NCBI RefSeq assembly: GCF_028769735.1
Contig: NC_088179.1
Span: 3,097,501 to 3,161,500, forward strand
DNA: 64,000 nucleotides
Source: Zonotrichia leucophrys gambelii
Taxonomy: Eukaryota > Chordata > Aves > Passeriformes > Passerellidae
Direction: 5' to 3'
Made by a program: the position numbers and the translations under genes. Below, in pieces: positions 24,349 to 38,500 of the stretch (position 1 is its first letter; each line of letters opens with the position of its first letter). Below the pieces are notes generated by a model. The model saw only the letters and a program-made list of their open reading frames with translations. It had not been told where the DNA came from and ran no database searches.

Positions 24349-27300
24349 CTCCACAAAAATAACCTTGGAAATGCCAGCACCAAGAATGGCAGCATGTTTG
24401 GTGCCAGGATGGGTGAAGGATCACACAGTCCCTCCACAGAAGTTCTATTGAGTTTGTTAACCTCCTCTGCGTGCCCTTAGCATGCCCAGCTGGAGAGAAG
24501 TGCTGGAAATTGGAATGGTTATGGGTGACAAGCATCAGTGCCTTGGTAAGAAAATGTAACTCAAATCATGGTGATTTCAAATTAGAGAAGGGGAGAAAGG
24601 AACTGCTGTGAGTCTTGTTGCACTTGATGGAATGTTAAATTCCAGTGAGTTCTCCCCATGGGCTGTGGTTCTGAGCCTCACCAAATTACAGTGGTGACTG
24701 CACTGTGTTATAAACTCTTCCTTTTTGTAGTAAATCCTGACTTGCATGAGAGAAAAATTCAGTGGGAACATCAGGATGGAGAGGAACCTTTCTGCTTAAC
24801 TCCAAGTTTCTGTACAAGTTTGCATTAAGTCCTCATCACTCCTTGTGTTTCATCTCTGCTCTTCTGCACTGCTGCCTTTTGTAACTGAAGGGGAAAGAAA
24901 GGCACAACAAACAAGGCACAAGAAAGCTCTGGGAGTGAGGCTAAAAGCATTTAAAGGAGTGCTTATCTTTGCAGTGTGCTGCTGATGACCATGGGCTGTG
25001 TAACCACCTGTTCTGCACTTGCACACACAAGTTTTAAATGTTTGCTGCTCTGTGATGCTGATGGACACACAAATAACTGCTCATGCTTCTGCTCCAGGCT
25101 GGAAATGCCAAATACCTGAATATTTAAATTAGATATTTTAAATTTGGAGTGCTCTTGTCACAATATGGACCTTTTACTTGCTCAGCACTAGGACTGGGGT
25201 GTACCACAAGACAAATGGTCTCTTGTTATGTAAATAAGTGTAGAGTCAATAATCACAGCCTGTTTCCTATCCTTCTTTCCTCCCTTCCTTTAATAAGAAT
25301 GTTGCCATTGAAAGGGGGGATTTCATTTTGCCTCCATGGAGCACAAACTTAATTGCCAACCAGTCTTATTGAAGGGTTTGGTGAAGAACTGAAATAGTAT
25401 TTTGCTTAATTGTTCAATGCGGATTCTTATTATTAGCTACTAATATAGAGAAAAAGCTTGCCCTGGTAATAAAATACATGATACTGAAGGAACTCTACTT
25501 TTGTGTGCACTTTTGCTAGACAGGAGCAAATTATTTAAATAAACATTTGCTTTGAGGTGGAAAAAAACCTTCTTAAAATAGAAATAGCTGTACCATCCAG
25601 GTAATAATCCAAGACAAATTAGAGGGTGAAAGGATGAATAGCTGGAAATCTGTTCTGTGGTTACAGATGAGGCTGTCCAATTGAGAATATAATACAAAAT
25701 GATACATTCTGGGAAGTTTTATTAATGTTGCAGGGGTGAACTCTTGCTTTTTACTGTCAAATTTCGTAGAGGAGACATTGCTGGAAGTGGATGTACCCAG
25801 GGGAGAACATCCATGCCACACCAGGGCTCTGCTGTGCCCCAGAGCTCAGTCCCATGGGACACTCTGGGAATCCGATGTGAGGAATTTGCCATTCCTTGTT
25901 TATTTTCCAATCAAAGTGTAACAAAGATCATCCCAAGGAGCTCCTCCCCACCCTTCAGAGCTGCACTGTTGCACAAATGTGGACTGGAACCCCAATTCTC
26001 CTTTCAGTTCTGGTTTCCGTGGCTGAGCTGGTAAGAGATGGGGACAGCCAAGTTTATACCCTGGAAGGGGTAAAGAAAACCTGAGTGGCATGGACAAAGC
26101 AGAGAATGGCTGTTTGGTGGGAGGAATTACATTGCAAAGGACCTGTAGGATGCAGGTTCACCTAGAGAAAAAGTGTTTTCTCAACAATGGGAACAGTCTG
26201 CTTTGTCTATACTTTCCATTCACACTGCTCCTGTAGGAACTAACAAAACATAAAACGTCCATTATCTGAAGGTATTGCAGTTCTGTAGAAATACAGAGTG
26301 GATATTGGCAAACCATGGCTAAAATCCTGTTGAAGATCAAGAAAATCAATATGAAGTTTGATTCTTGAATCACAAGCAAATCTGGATATGAATTCCCTGT
26401 GAAGGTCTTGGTTACTACGTAGTTATGAAATAGGGAGGAAAATGTTTGTCAAATAATTGTTGAATTCTATTATGATTCAGTAAGTATCTATTTTATGGAG
26501 GAAGTTTTAAATTACATTTCATGATAACAGTAGTTAAAGGTTCATGGAAACAGTGTGGTTAATTTTTACACACATTAATTGGAAAGCATTGTCATGGAAG
26601 CAATGGATGAACATCATTTCCTTTTCCAAGGGAAAGGGTTGCTGCACTGAGATAGGAGGTTACAATTATAATGACAAGCAATTGAGATGATTTGAAGAGA
26701 ATCTATTGAAAGTTAAACATTTCTGAAGTTTCTGTATTTTCCACCCATGAGCTGTGGAAGTGCTCTGTAGGCTTGCCTTTCCTCCATAATTAGCAGCAGG
26801 TTACATTGCTTCTGCTTGATAAGCCATTAGTTATTAGTATGGTGCTAAATTTGCCCTTGTACCAAATGACCCAAAGGGGAAAAGCTGTCTGTTTGATTGC
26901 AATAATAATAGCTTTTAACAATTGGATTTACTTAGCTAGATGTTAATTGATCCACTTACAACCTTCTGCAAGAAGAGTTTGTGAATGTTACACAAGACTG
27001 GAGAGAAATGCAGGCAAAAATTAGAAGACAGCTGGTGAATTAAGGGTTATGAACTGCCAAGTTCTGTTGAAGGAAAACCACATTTCCAAAAAGGTCTTTG
27101 TCAGTGCTGAGCATAAAAAGAAATCCTGCCAATTTTATCTGGGGATGGAGGTGTGAGCCTTCACTTTATTACAGTTACTTGTTTGTTCTCTTGCTCTCCT
27201 TGGGGCTGAAGAGTGGAAAGATACTTGGAGGGTGTCCATGATTATGAAATCAATAATTAGTAACTTTAAGGAAAAAAGTTTCTGTGTCCAATAATCTTCC

Positions 27301-28041
27301 AAGGAAAACAAATGACTGATGTGCTGAAATTTGGCAGCTGGGATATCCTCAACCTTGTGTAAGATGATATATAGCATTTTAAATAGGCAAGGATTTGCAA
27401 TTTCCCTTAAGCAGAGCAGCATTTTAGCCCAAGATCCACAGGTGTCTGATCCTTTCCCTCTCTTAAAACCTTTCTACTTTATTTAATTGTAACCAGTTTT
27501 GATCTGTCCCATTCCAAGTAGAAGAAAAGTCAATCCCCATAAACTGGTGGTCTGTCTGTCTGTCTGTCTGTTGGGATATCCATTTAGCTATGAACACACA
27601 GCTGGCTGGCTAACACACTCTTCCAGGAGAGAAAAGCAGCTTCTGCATAGCCCTGGCTGATCAGACTCAAATACATTTCCCAGAAACCTCCTTAGCCATA
27701 AGTATTACCAAGACAAAATAATTACAGGAGAACTTAAATAAATAATTTGATTGCATGTCTTTAATTCTGAGTGGTACAAGAATTTACATGGACAGGGAGT
27801 ATTATTCACCTGTTTATCACATGGGGGTGCTTAAATCTTCATGGGTAATATCTTCTGGGTACTTTCTGAAGTAAAGCAAACCCCAAAACTTTATAAAATG
27901 GAATTAGATGTGCGTTACAGCACATCTGGTGGCACATCATTGAAATGACAGAGTTCAGAAAGTTTGCCATCCCTGCTGTGCAAACTTCAGACTCTACAAT
28001 GGCTGTCTCTGAGCCTCCTTTTCTCCATGCTGTGTTCCTGC
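24349..28041. other. Intergenic DNA, part 4
   Basis: No gene recognised. A short (TCTG)n run lies at 27551-27571. Small ORFs here have no known motif. Confidence 0.45.
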
Positions 28042-28110
28042 CCATAGCAGGCAGGTCGGATCTCTGAGGGCCCTTCCACCCCTGGCCATTCTGTGAGTCT
28101 GGGATTCCAT
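28042..28110 (+). mobile_element. CR1 3'-tail fragment
   Basis: GATCTCTGAGGGCCCTTCCA, then CCATTCTGTGAGTCTGGGATTC, matches the terminal part of CR1 elements in plus orientation. Confidence 0.7.
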
Positions 28111-28273
28111 GTTAGACCAGGCTTTCTTCAGCAGGATTAATAACAGTGCAGGTTTTACAACAGGCTCTGCTTAGAGAGGATGGCAGAATTTGTTCCATTT
28201 ACAGGTCTGAACTGCCCCAGTCAGCTCTGAGTCCCTGGGGAAGGCAAAAGCAGGGCTGAGGAGAGGAGCTGCA

Positions 28274-28400
28274 GCAGAGCAGGGAAAGGGATGGTCCCAT
28301 TCCAGAGCATGGAAAGGGATGGTCCCAGTGCAGAGCATGGAAAGAATGGTCCCAGTGCAGAGCAGAGCATGGAAGGGGATGTTCCCAGTTCAGAGCAGGC
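28274..28400. repeat. Minisatellite, about 34-base units
   Basis: Four copies of a unit containing agcatggaaagggatggtcc, with cagtgcag, downstream of RBP1. Confidence 0.85.
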
Positions 28401-29283
28401 TCTGCTGTGGTGATTTCCCCACTGGCTGAGTCCCTGAGAATGCCTGATAACAGCTGCTTCAGGAGACACCTGGAATTCCAGGTTACATGCTAAAGCCTTG
28501 TGAATTTAAACCTTTTAGGATTTGATGTGAGCTGGTGGTGCTCACTGTATCCAGTGTGTTGATGAAAATCTGGCATTATTATTGCCCTAACTAAGGTTCA
28601 ATCAGTGGTCTGATTTCACCTGCCAGGCCAAGGCTCTCAGTGTGCACAAGAACAGGGGACTGTGATGGGCATAAAATATCTGCAAATGATACTGCACAAA
28701 TGATACTGTACAAAGCAATGCTGGTCTCATCTTCTGTGTGCTGTGTGTACAGTTACAGACAGTTTCTAGCTCTGACCTTAGTGTCTCCAGAACAACAACA
28801 ATAAAAAAATTGCATGGGCAGATATTGGCTAAAGCATTTGGAAAAGCATTGCCCCTTAGCCATGCTTCTGTAAGCATTGTTTTTTTCCAAAATCTTCATC
28901 CATAAATTTACTAGTTTGGAGAAATCAGATTTTTTATTTTTGATGGAACACTTCTAGTATAGATCTATTTCACCAGAGCTAATGGTAACATTCTTACTGA
29001 CTTCAGTAAATTCAGGATTTAAGTGCAAGCTGCATCCTACAGCTCTCATTTGCTTCCTTAAAACTGCAGTCCACCATTTAAAAACAAGGCTGAGGCTCTG
29101 AAAGGGTGATATTGAGAGTAAAAGGGTGATATCTACTGAGAGTAAAAAAATAGCTTACAATGTCTAAACCTCCAACATCTTGTTTTATACCTAATAGTCC
29201 TTTTTTGGCAGAGTCAAGAATTATGGTATGCACACATTTAGAGAGTTTATAAAGTATCTTTAATAGGCATTTCTAAAGATAGC
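28401..29283. other. Intergenic DNA directly downstream of RBP1
   Basis: No gene or mobile element recognised before the RBP1 poly(A) signals. Confidence 0.5.
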
Positions 29284-29327
29284 TTTATTTGCAGTCATTT
29301 TTTTCAGTTTCCTAAAAATATTTTATT
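29284..29327 (-). terminator. RBP1: RBP1 poly(A) signals
   Basis: Two minus-strand AATAAA hexamers, at 29327-29322 and 29289-29284, lie 143-186 nt after the RBP1 stop codon. Either could define the 3' end. Confidence 0.55.
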
Positions 29328-29469
29328 CCAACTATATGGTTCTAATGTGATCTTCATTTCTGTGTTTGCTCTTGTTGCTGAGGATGCTCAGTGCTAACGT
29401 TTGGAGAGTTGCTGGCAAGTCAGTAAATTCTGTTGTTCTGTTGTTTTTCACTCCTGTAGCAGCAGAAGC

Positions 29470-29523
29470 TCACTGCACCTTCTTAAAGACCTGCTTACAT
29501 GTGACTCCACACACTCTTATTTC
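29470..29523 (-). CDS. RBP1: RBP1 coding exon 4 and stop
   Basis: The acceptor is CTTCCTAG|GAA. The exon encodes [17 protein letters not shown] followed by TGA, 54 nt. It matches the human RBP1 C-terminus apart from a few substitutions. Confidence 0.95.
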   Translation of the reverse strand, partial: EIRVCGVTCKQVFKKVQ

Positions 29524-32500
29524 CTAGGAAGAGAAAATAATTAGAAACTACAATTTTTACTTAGGACACAAACATTATGGATTCACGTGTATATCCAGCT
29601 GAATTTGAATCCATGATTTTCTATTAAATTAAATTGGGAGGTCTGTACATATTTTAGCCTATTCTTCATCCTAAAAAACCCCATCTGGTTTGGGTTTGTT
29701 TTCTGCTAAAAGGTGCAGACCTTGAACTAGGTCAATAATCTCAATTGACATATTATGGCTGCTCTGGGAACCCTGAAGAAGGGGAGCGAATGATGCATCT
29801 GACTCTATGAATATCGGAAGGCAAATTAATTACTTTATCATACTTTATTATTCTATACATCTAAACTGAATCTGGCAAGCACTCAACTGCACTCAACTAC
29901 ACAGAAAGTCATGACTGTGAGCAGACAGTCCTGACACACACACACACACCTGGCCCTGACAGGCCAAGGGAACAAAACACCCTCACTGTGGGTAAACAAT
30001 CTCCACATTGCATTCTGCTTTGGCACAAACACAATAAGAATTGTGTTTCCTTTCTCTGAGGTTCAGAGAATGTGAAACCCAGAAATATTCTTGGGAAGAA
30101 TTGTGCCTTGCTTTTCCCTGTGAGGAGAAATGTGGGGCTACAACACATGTTGCTTGACCCCAACAAGAGAAAATGCTCCATGCTGAGTTGGTGGGACAAG
30201 AGACTGAGCAGTGACTTTGGTTGGGACCTGTTCTCTTCACTCCTGCAGAGGAAACCCAGAAGAAGGAGTGTGCAATAAGGGCTGAGAGATTTGCTGACAG
30301 TGACAAAAAACTATGGAGCAGAAGCAATCAATACAATAGAAAAGGGCAATAAAACTCAAAAGGAAGTGGGGAATGGTCAAATAAGTCACTCACATAAAAT
30401 AAAATCCAAAAAGAACTACAAAGTACAGACCACAGAATGAAATAAGGAAATAGGAAGCGATAAACTCCTAAAGGATGTGGTCCTACTTTCTGCAGAACTG
30501 TGAAAAGAAAAAATTAACACTTGGCTCATTGTGTAAAGTTCAATAAGATCATAAAGGTATTGAAGTATCCATTCTTTAAAGGTAACTGCTCATTGTATTA
30601 AAGCTCTCTCAAAAGGACAGGACCTAGTAATCTTAGCTGGTCAAAAATAAGATACTAATGGGGACTCTACTGTACTTTTAATGGAGAGAGCTGCATTAAC
30701 AAGATTAGAGAAATAAAGAGGACATCTTTTGAAATCCATGAAATAACAGAAGTGAGAAAATTGAAAGATTGAGGAGTGGGCTCTAAAATAATTGGTTACT
30801 TCTTTTGCATGAGTTAATTTTGGACTGAACTTCTGCACACATGGGAGACAGATTGTGGTTTTATTGCAAAGAGCCTGGGTGCAGGGCCCTGCTGGGATTT
30901 GGGGTTTATTGCAAAGGGCCTGGGGGCAGGGCACTGCTGGGAGCTGCCAGGCACAGCTCAGAGCAGGACTGAGAGAAGAGAGGGGTAGAGAGGATGAGAA
31001 GGTAAGAGAACAAAAGCATAAGAGAGTAAAAGGGATAAGAGAGTGAAGTCCCCAGTCCAATACCAGAAATCTTCTGTGTTGAATATTCTGATTCTCACTC
31101 ACCGATCTAGTACAAGATACAATTCCTACAGCATTTACATACAGCCTATAAGAATCATTACATTACCATACTGTGCTACATTTTAAACCCTAAAAACTCC
31201 TCTTTGGGCCCCTTCTGCCAAGCTGGCAGGGTCTGCTCTGGCCCTTGGACCTGTCTGGAAGCAGAGGGTGTTCTATCAAGAGGGGATTACCTTCAGCCAG
31301 CCACACCATTGTTTTCCAGTTGTTCAGTAATTGAGGGATCTCAAAGCTTGCTTTCATTTCAATCTCGCTTATAGTTTCTATATCCTCAAAATCTTTTGCC
31401 AAGCAATCATATTTATAATGCTTTCCTGTTTCATCTTCCCCAACAGTGTGGAAATACTGACAGGGGCTTCTTGGGGGGAGTGTGCCTGCACAGGAAATTT
31501 GGGTATCTCATTTACTGCTGCCTCCCCTCCTCCAGGTGAGGAGGGAACACTTTAGTTCTCCTCTGGAAGGAGAGTAATAATTGGCTGAATGTTGAATCTT
31601 TTCTGGTGCCCTGCTCCCACAGTTAACATGGACTGCCCAGCCAGGTTTACGGGGTGCTGTGGAATCCCAGTTGGACCAAAAACACATTGCAGAACCTAGT
31701 TTTGATGAACCAACATAGCAGACTTTATTTACAGTGATTTGTCATCTTGACCTAGTTTGATGTGGACACTTCTTTCCTAAAAATTAATTAAAGCAGAAAA
31801 ATATTCTGGCTTTATTTTGCCCAGAGGACAGCATATTGTACACTGTTGTGACATTTGACAGTATTTGTTAAACCAAGACTTTTTGCTTAAATTGCCAACA
31901 TACTGGCCAATTTATTTCATTTCCATGATCATGTTTCTGAGCCTCAGCTATGAAGTCCTCACTCACACAGCAACCTTCTCCTGCCTGTGCTGCACCAAGG
32001 CCAGGTGGGAGATCTGTCATAGCCATTCCTCTCCTCAGCTGCATTCTGGAACCACCAACACTTCCTCAAAATTATATTTAGTAATAGGGGGCTTGAGGTG
32101 CTTCTGCAAGGATTTGCTAACTCTGGTGCTGATTTGAACATTTAAAATATATCCATTTAGATTGTTGAATGCTAATAGCACTGCACAGTGAGGAGAAATG
32201 GAGGTTGGAGTTTATTATCCCAGCAGGAACACTGCCTTTTACCCACACTGATGAGAGAGTGAGGATGCTATAAAGAGTTATAGGACAAAAGAACAGGCAT
32301 CTTTTTTCAAGTCCTGTTAATTTAGAAAGATAAAAATGACAATCTGAAAAAACCATCAATTTCAAAAGCTTAATTGCCATTTTAGTTCTCTAGGCTATAA
32401 TGTAGTGTGGCCTGTAATTATTTTAAGAGAACAATTGTGTATTTTTTCCCTTGCTTTTGGGTGCTCAGTTTCACAGCTCCCATACTGAGCATTTTACAGA

Positions 32501-35500
32501 CTGTGAGGGACATTCTGGTAAATATGTGCACATTTCAGCCTGGTGAGTCTGGACAGACACTGAGCTTTGAAAGGCACATAAAAACATAATGGCTCCAAAT
32601 GAAATTGTTGCTTTAGAAACAATTCAAGTGCTGCACCAATACCCAATTATGTCCAAGCAAGCCAAAATGACACAGCACATTCCCTGCTGTGTTGTAGGTA
32701 ACCACTTGAAGGGAGGGGCATTCCAAACCTCTTGCATGCTCTTACCAGGTGCATTTCATCTCCTTCAATCCACTGGGTCCAACCACGGCCCTCCTTCTCT
32801 CCATTCTGCACACAGAGCAGCTTATCTCCATCCCAAGACACGGTGGTCTGACAAAACAGACATGTTTGGGATTACTGTCATATTCTCTGATATTGTGATT
32901 AGTTCTCTGAAGCAAAACTTATCTCTAATGGTGAATGTATATCTCATGAAAAGAATGATGGGATAGTGTTGTACCACTTAGGATAATTACTTAAGAAATG
33001 AGTTGAATAGAAAATTGCTGCCATAAACTGGAGGGATGAGATAAAGCAAGAAAAAATACCACCAAAACCGTTGTGTAAAACACACTCCTCTCTCCCTGCT
33101 GAAAAATGCAGCAGCAGAAGGGCCCTTCTGCCTAACACTGTATGTGCAAAAGGAGCTGAAAAGTTAAGATCCAGCCTGGTTTTGAATGATTCCCCAGCCA
33201 CTCTACCTGAGAACAATTCCCATTTCCTGTGGATGAACAAAGCTTTTGAACACAGAGCTGGCTTTTCCTCATTCTCAATCTGCCTTCCTTCCCCCAGCAG
33301 AGTGGTTTGGAAGGGTCAGCAGATTGGGAACTTTGCAGCATCCTGCAAAAAAAGGCTGGGGGACTTCTCCAGCCAGGACTGGCAGAGCAAGCCAAGAGTC
33401 AGGTGCAGTAATCAATACTGCAATAATCAATTCACCAATATTGTGTGAATATTGGTGCTGTCCTGGGGCTTCAGGAAAACCTGATTTATACAATTCCTTC
33501 CCTCTATGACAGTGCAGCCTGCTCCTCTGGTCAGCATTTACTGACAATTTGCCTTTCCCATCTCCCTGAGACAAAGAGAAGCAATGCTCTGTAAAACATT
33601 TACAGAGGGAAGAGTGGTGACAGTTTGTGCTCCATGAGGATAGTTTAACATTAATATTAGCACATGGCCTGTAAATCAGCTTGTTTGAAGGCACTCTGAG
33701 GACTAAACAGGGAATTGATGTCTACCTTGTAAAAGGCTTGAGCAGTCAGATATGGAGAGATGAAGAATTCTGATCTGTCATTAAAGGACACTTCCTGCAT
33801 CCATCCTGTGTAGTTCCTAAGAGAAGAAGTCAGCCTACATTCTTCCTTTTGGTAATTAAGCCCAGTTCAACACTCAAGATCTATTCAGTCCTATTTATTT
33901 AATCTGTGTGTGTCACAAACAATTAATTCTTAAATGATACCCGTGACAGGCACTGTCTTTGAATGAGTGCAGGCAGCAGCCTCCTCCCCTGGGAAGCTTT
34001 AGACTAAAGCAGCATGGAAAATGAATCACTCCAGAGTGCCAGGACAGAGAATCATGGGCAAGGCAATGGGATTGATCCCTTCAGTCTGTCTGCACCACAT
34101 GGGGGCTCTGACAAACAAACTCACATGTCCTTGCTAAAAATCTCTCTAATTTATAAAATGCATTCACAAATGCTTCTGTTCTCTTTTGTAAAGTGATGTA
34201 TTTAAACCAAGCAGTAGATAACATTTTATGAAACCATATCCTTTTAATGCAAAAAAATGCTAATGCAGGAAGGAACAACATACTTGGGTGAAACTGTTCT
34301 GTTGTTAATGTGGTCACCATAAACTAAATCCTCTCCCATGTCTGAATCTGCACACATCCACTGAAGGGATGGAAGATAACAAATAATAGGAGTCAAAGTG
34401 AATAATGTTTAATTTATAAATTAACAGCTACAAAATTCTGATTCTAAAAAACGAATGTAACTATGAATGGTGAGTTGTAGATGTGAGGGATACTCTGGAA
34501 TGAAGCATTTGTATGTGGAACTTTGCTCAGTAACTCCACTTATTTGTATCCACTGAGTATTAGCTCAGCATAGTTTTATCTTTATTCTAGCTTAATAGTT
34601 AAATTTGGTGGGTTTAGATGTGAATTCAGAGGCAAAACACCATGATAAAGTAGGATCCAACTTTATTGGTCCTAATGCTCAAAGTCAGTTGAGAGTGTTA
34701 CATTGATTTAGTACACTTGGGGGAAATAGAGAAATATTTGTAGCAGCACAAGGAAATGTTAACTTTTTAGCCTCCAAGGATGACTGAAATTGTTTCATCT
34801 CAGAAAACAACACACTTTTTTCCTCAGGATTTTTTGTTTTTCCAGTCAAGATTAGAAATTGTTTTTTGCAATTTGCTGATAACCACCAAGAGTCTAAACC
34901 CACAGACATTGACCAAGCTGTCTTATCAGACAATATTCTCAGGTATCCTCTGCCTTCCCTTTGAGAAATATAAAACAGTGAGGGATATGAGTAAACCGCA
35001 CAATTCCTGGTTTCTGTATGTAGCTGTTTTGCTCTGAAGGTTATAAAGGGTAGAATACATTGCAAGAGAACATAATGTAATTTTCTTTGTTAGCAGGAAC
35101 AACCACTTTAATCAGTGGCATCTGTATCCTTTCTTTGGGTCAAACTGTAATGTCTCAATGTCTCTTTTATTAAACTAGTAGAAAAAATATAAAATTCTCT
35201 TTTAACTCAGATTAAATACCTCTACTGAGACACACAGGGAGTGTTAGCTGAGGCTGAATTGCTCTGGCTGCTCCAACATCCCACCCTCTACAACACCTGA
35301 AGAAGAGCAACACTTGCTTTACAACATTCCCAAATATTGCAATCAGAACATAAAAACAACACTCCAGAAATACTGTAGGGCAAATGTTGTGTGTATAATC
35401 TCTCTTGCTGTATCAGAGAGCAAGGATTTATTTTTGAGGATTGGATCAGGACCTTGCCATGGTGTAATCAGGGGCTTGCAGACTGCTCTGTGTGACCCTC

Positions 35501-38500
35501 TGGTCCTTCCTGGCACACACTCCCAAGATAAACAAACACTTCACCTTTTATGTAAAGCTGCTTTTCCTAGCAAAGTGCGCCTTTGTGAGGAACCTTGTTT
35601 GCCCCCATTTTGGTAATAGCATTACCCAAGGGCTGCCTGGTTACAGAGCTGCTGCCACCTGCCCAGCAGGACTGAAAATCCTGCCCAGGCTGGGGACAGG
35701 GCAGCCCAGGCTCTCAGCTCCTGCTCCTCATCCTGCTCCACAAGCAGGCAAACCCAGGGGACATGCAGAGCTTCCAGTGGCAGAACCAACCAGGTGAAAA
35801 TGGAGCATTTCTCTAAAACTGAGCTCTGCCTTTTTGAGCACCTTGTGCTACTTGATAATACATCACAGCCATTGTTTATTCCTTTCAACAACACAGTGCA
35901 TAATCTAGCTCACCATGAGCAAGCTTGACTCTTGCTTGCTTTCCACCTGCTCATACTTAACCCTAAGATTCACACTGTCCTGGGTCATGTGCATGTAAAT
36001 CTGTAGGAAAGTTCAACAGAGAATGGTGATGGGTGCAATTAATCACCAGTTCTAATAATACTAAATATTGTTAGTCACTATAGTCCAATATTATTATTAG
36101 TCACTTATAACGACTAATTATTATTTTAGCATTTTATTATATGTAAAAAAATTTATTTATTATTATTTTGTTATTTAACATTTTATTACATGTATTAACA
36201 TATTATTAATATATTAATAATAAATATATTAACAATATATTAATAATTAATATATTTAATTAATATATTTAATGAATATATTTAATAGATAGTTAATATA
36301 AATATAAGTATTATTATATATTAATTAGTCACCTATAGTGACTAATTATTGTAATATATAAATATATTATAATGATATTATTATAGTCTAATATTATTTG
36401 ACACTATAGTCTAATACTATTAAGTCACCAGTATCAATAATACTAAAGGAATGCCAGAAAAGGGGATGGACTGAGGTAAAAACCTGCGAGTCTTGCCTCA
36501 ATTTAACTCTTCCCAAAAAATCCAACCACCAGCACTGCACAAATTTCAGATTATGTACACTTTGTTCTTGAGGTGTAATACTAGAGAATGGAGCACTTCT
36601 GGGGAGTGGAAAAGCCTCTGAAGCCTGAGAAAACAAAAAATGTTCAAATTTTCTTTACTTTTATGGTATGGTTTCTGTAGTGTTTCACTTTTTGTGTACT
36701 ACTTAGGCATCCACATACTTTTGTTAGTGATTTAATCTCTTTGTGTTATGAAGTTTTAAATTCATATGCATAGCACTGCCTAAATCTTCCTGAAAATTAA
36801 AGGTGGAGGAAATGATAATTAAAGCATTCTCATTACTGTTTCCAGTTATGAGACAAGGTAGATTTATTAAATGAAATATTTAGCAACCCCTAAACAAATT
36901 CTTGACTACCTATCTGCTTTTTCTTTAGTAGCAGCAGCTGTAGTGAAACATTGCACAATTTCAGCTCCCAGTGGCAAATCATCCTGATACACAGGCAGAG
37001 ACAGTGACTTTTGTAATTTACTGAAACAGTCATCAAACATGTGAGCAGAGTCCTTTGCATTTCCCATTGAGGTCCAAGTGCAAAGACATTTGGTGCTGGC
37101 TCTGCACAATATTTCTCATTCCCCTGCTGGCAATTCCTGTGAGCCTGCCTGGCTCAGGGGCTGCAGCTGAGGGTGCAGAATGGATTTTACAGATGAATGG
37201 AAAAAAAAAACTTTTATCCAAGTAGTTCATGAACATTTTTTGTTAATGCTACATAGATTTTTGACACGTTGCCTTTACAAGTACGAATTGCAGCTCCCAC
37301 CTTTCATCAAAAATATGATATTGATTTCTATCTGTAGCACAAACACAGCAGCATCAGTTCTATTTTTCTGCTGCTTCCCTCAGTGCTGTCTCTATATTTG
37401 GAGCACCAAATGACTGCAAAGCCAGGCATGCACCACACTCCCTGCTCCATCTTCAGCCAGTAAGTCTCTGCTTGGGACAATGACAGCCCATTTTACAACT
37501 GCAATTATGATCTAAGAAGGATTAAAAAATGGAAAGGATTTTTTTTTTAGGTCAGATGAAACAGAAAAATCCAATTTGAGCTGTGTCTTGTAAATAACAG
37601 CAAAGAAAATATCCTGGAACTTTTGGTCAAACACAGCCATATCTCCAGCAAGGTATTTAACAACTTCTCAAGATAAACCATTTCATCTGTACTAGGTATC
37701 AAAGTGATACAAAAACTTCTTGTAAGCAGCTTTTTTGGGGAAAAAATGAAGTGTTGATAGAATAAACTGATGTTGATGTCCCAGACAAAGTGCAATAGCA
37801 GTGAGAGGGAATTCTGCCACGTGGTCACTCCCTATGGCCTCTGTGCAGGAGGCTGCTCCAGAGACTACAGCCATGGGCAGCTTTGTCCCCTCCCCCTGAA
37901 ACCCCTTTTGTCAAAAGAGATCAATTCTGCATTAGATAATTAATAGTCTAAGATAAAGCAATTCAGTCTTTCACATCTGTATCTGGAAGTTCAGCCGCAG
38001 AAACTACGGAGAAAACAACAACAAACCCGACAGAACAATGCCTGGAAGGATTCCTGGAATCCTTTATCTCCAGATGCTGGTGCTGGCCAAAGGCTGAAGC
38101 TACTCAGCCACGCTGTGGCTCAGCCACAGCAGTGTCCTTTGCTTCTGTCACTGTCAGCATCACTGCTGCAAAAGGGGCTTAGGATTGGATTGAAAAAAAT
38201 CAGATGAAAAGTAAGCTGTAGGCACATAGGATCAGATCCTAAATGTTCCAATTCCTTGTTTTGAATCCTTGATCATAAGAACAACAGAGCAAAGCAAAGC
38301 CAGGAGATGTTCCAGGGTGTAGGAAAGTGAAGGTGCAAAGCTCTGGGCTGTGCAGCTGACAGTGTGTGGGGGAGGAGGAGAATCAATACTTTACACAGTC
38401 CATACTATTTTATTTCTTAGGAATGGTGGCTTTTTTTCTTACCGAAATAAAATTGTATTCAAGCAATACAAAAATAGGAAAACTTGTGTACATCCCATGC

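Noticed and set aside
33275..33694. 139-codon minus-strand ORF in RBP1 intron 2
   Set aside because: No ATG-supported start context, no motif, and it overlaps no splice-consistent exon.
34685..35065. 126-codon minus-strand ORF in RBP1 intron 2
   Set aside because: The only possible donor leaves phase 1, incompatible with X1; no similarity recognised.
36906..37109. Minus-strand ORF ending [20 protein letters not shown] and with a possible donor AG|GTAGTC
   Set aside because: No convincing acceptor, and its phase does not join to X1 or RBP1 exons; not recognised.
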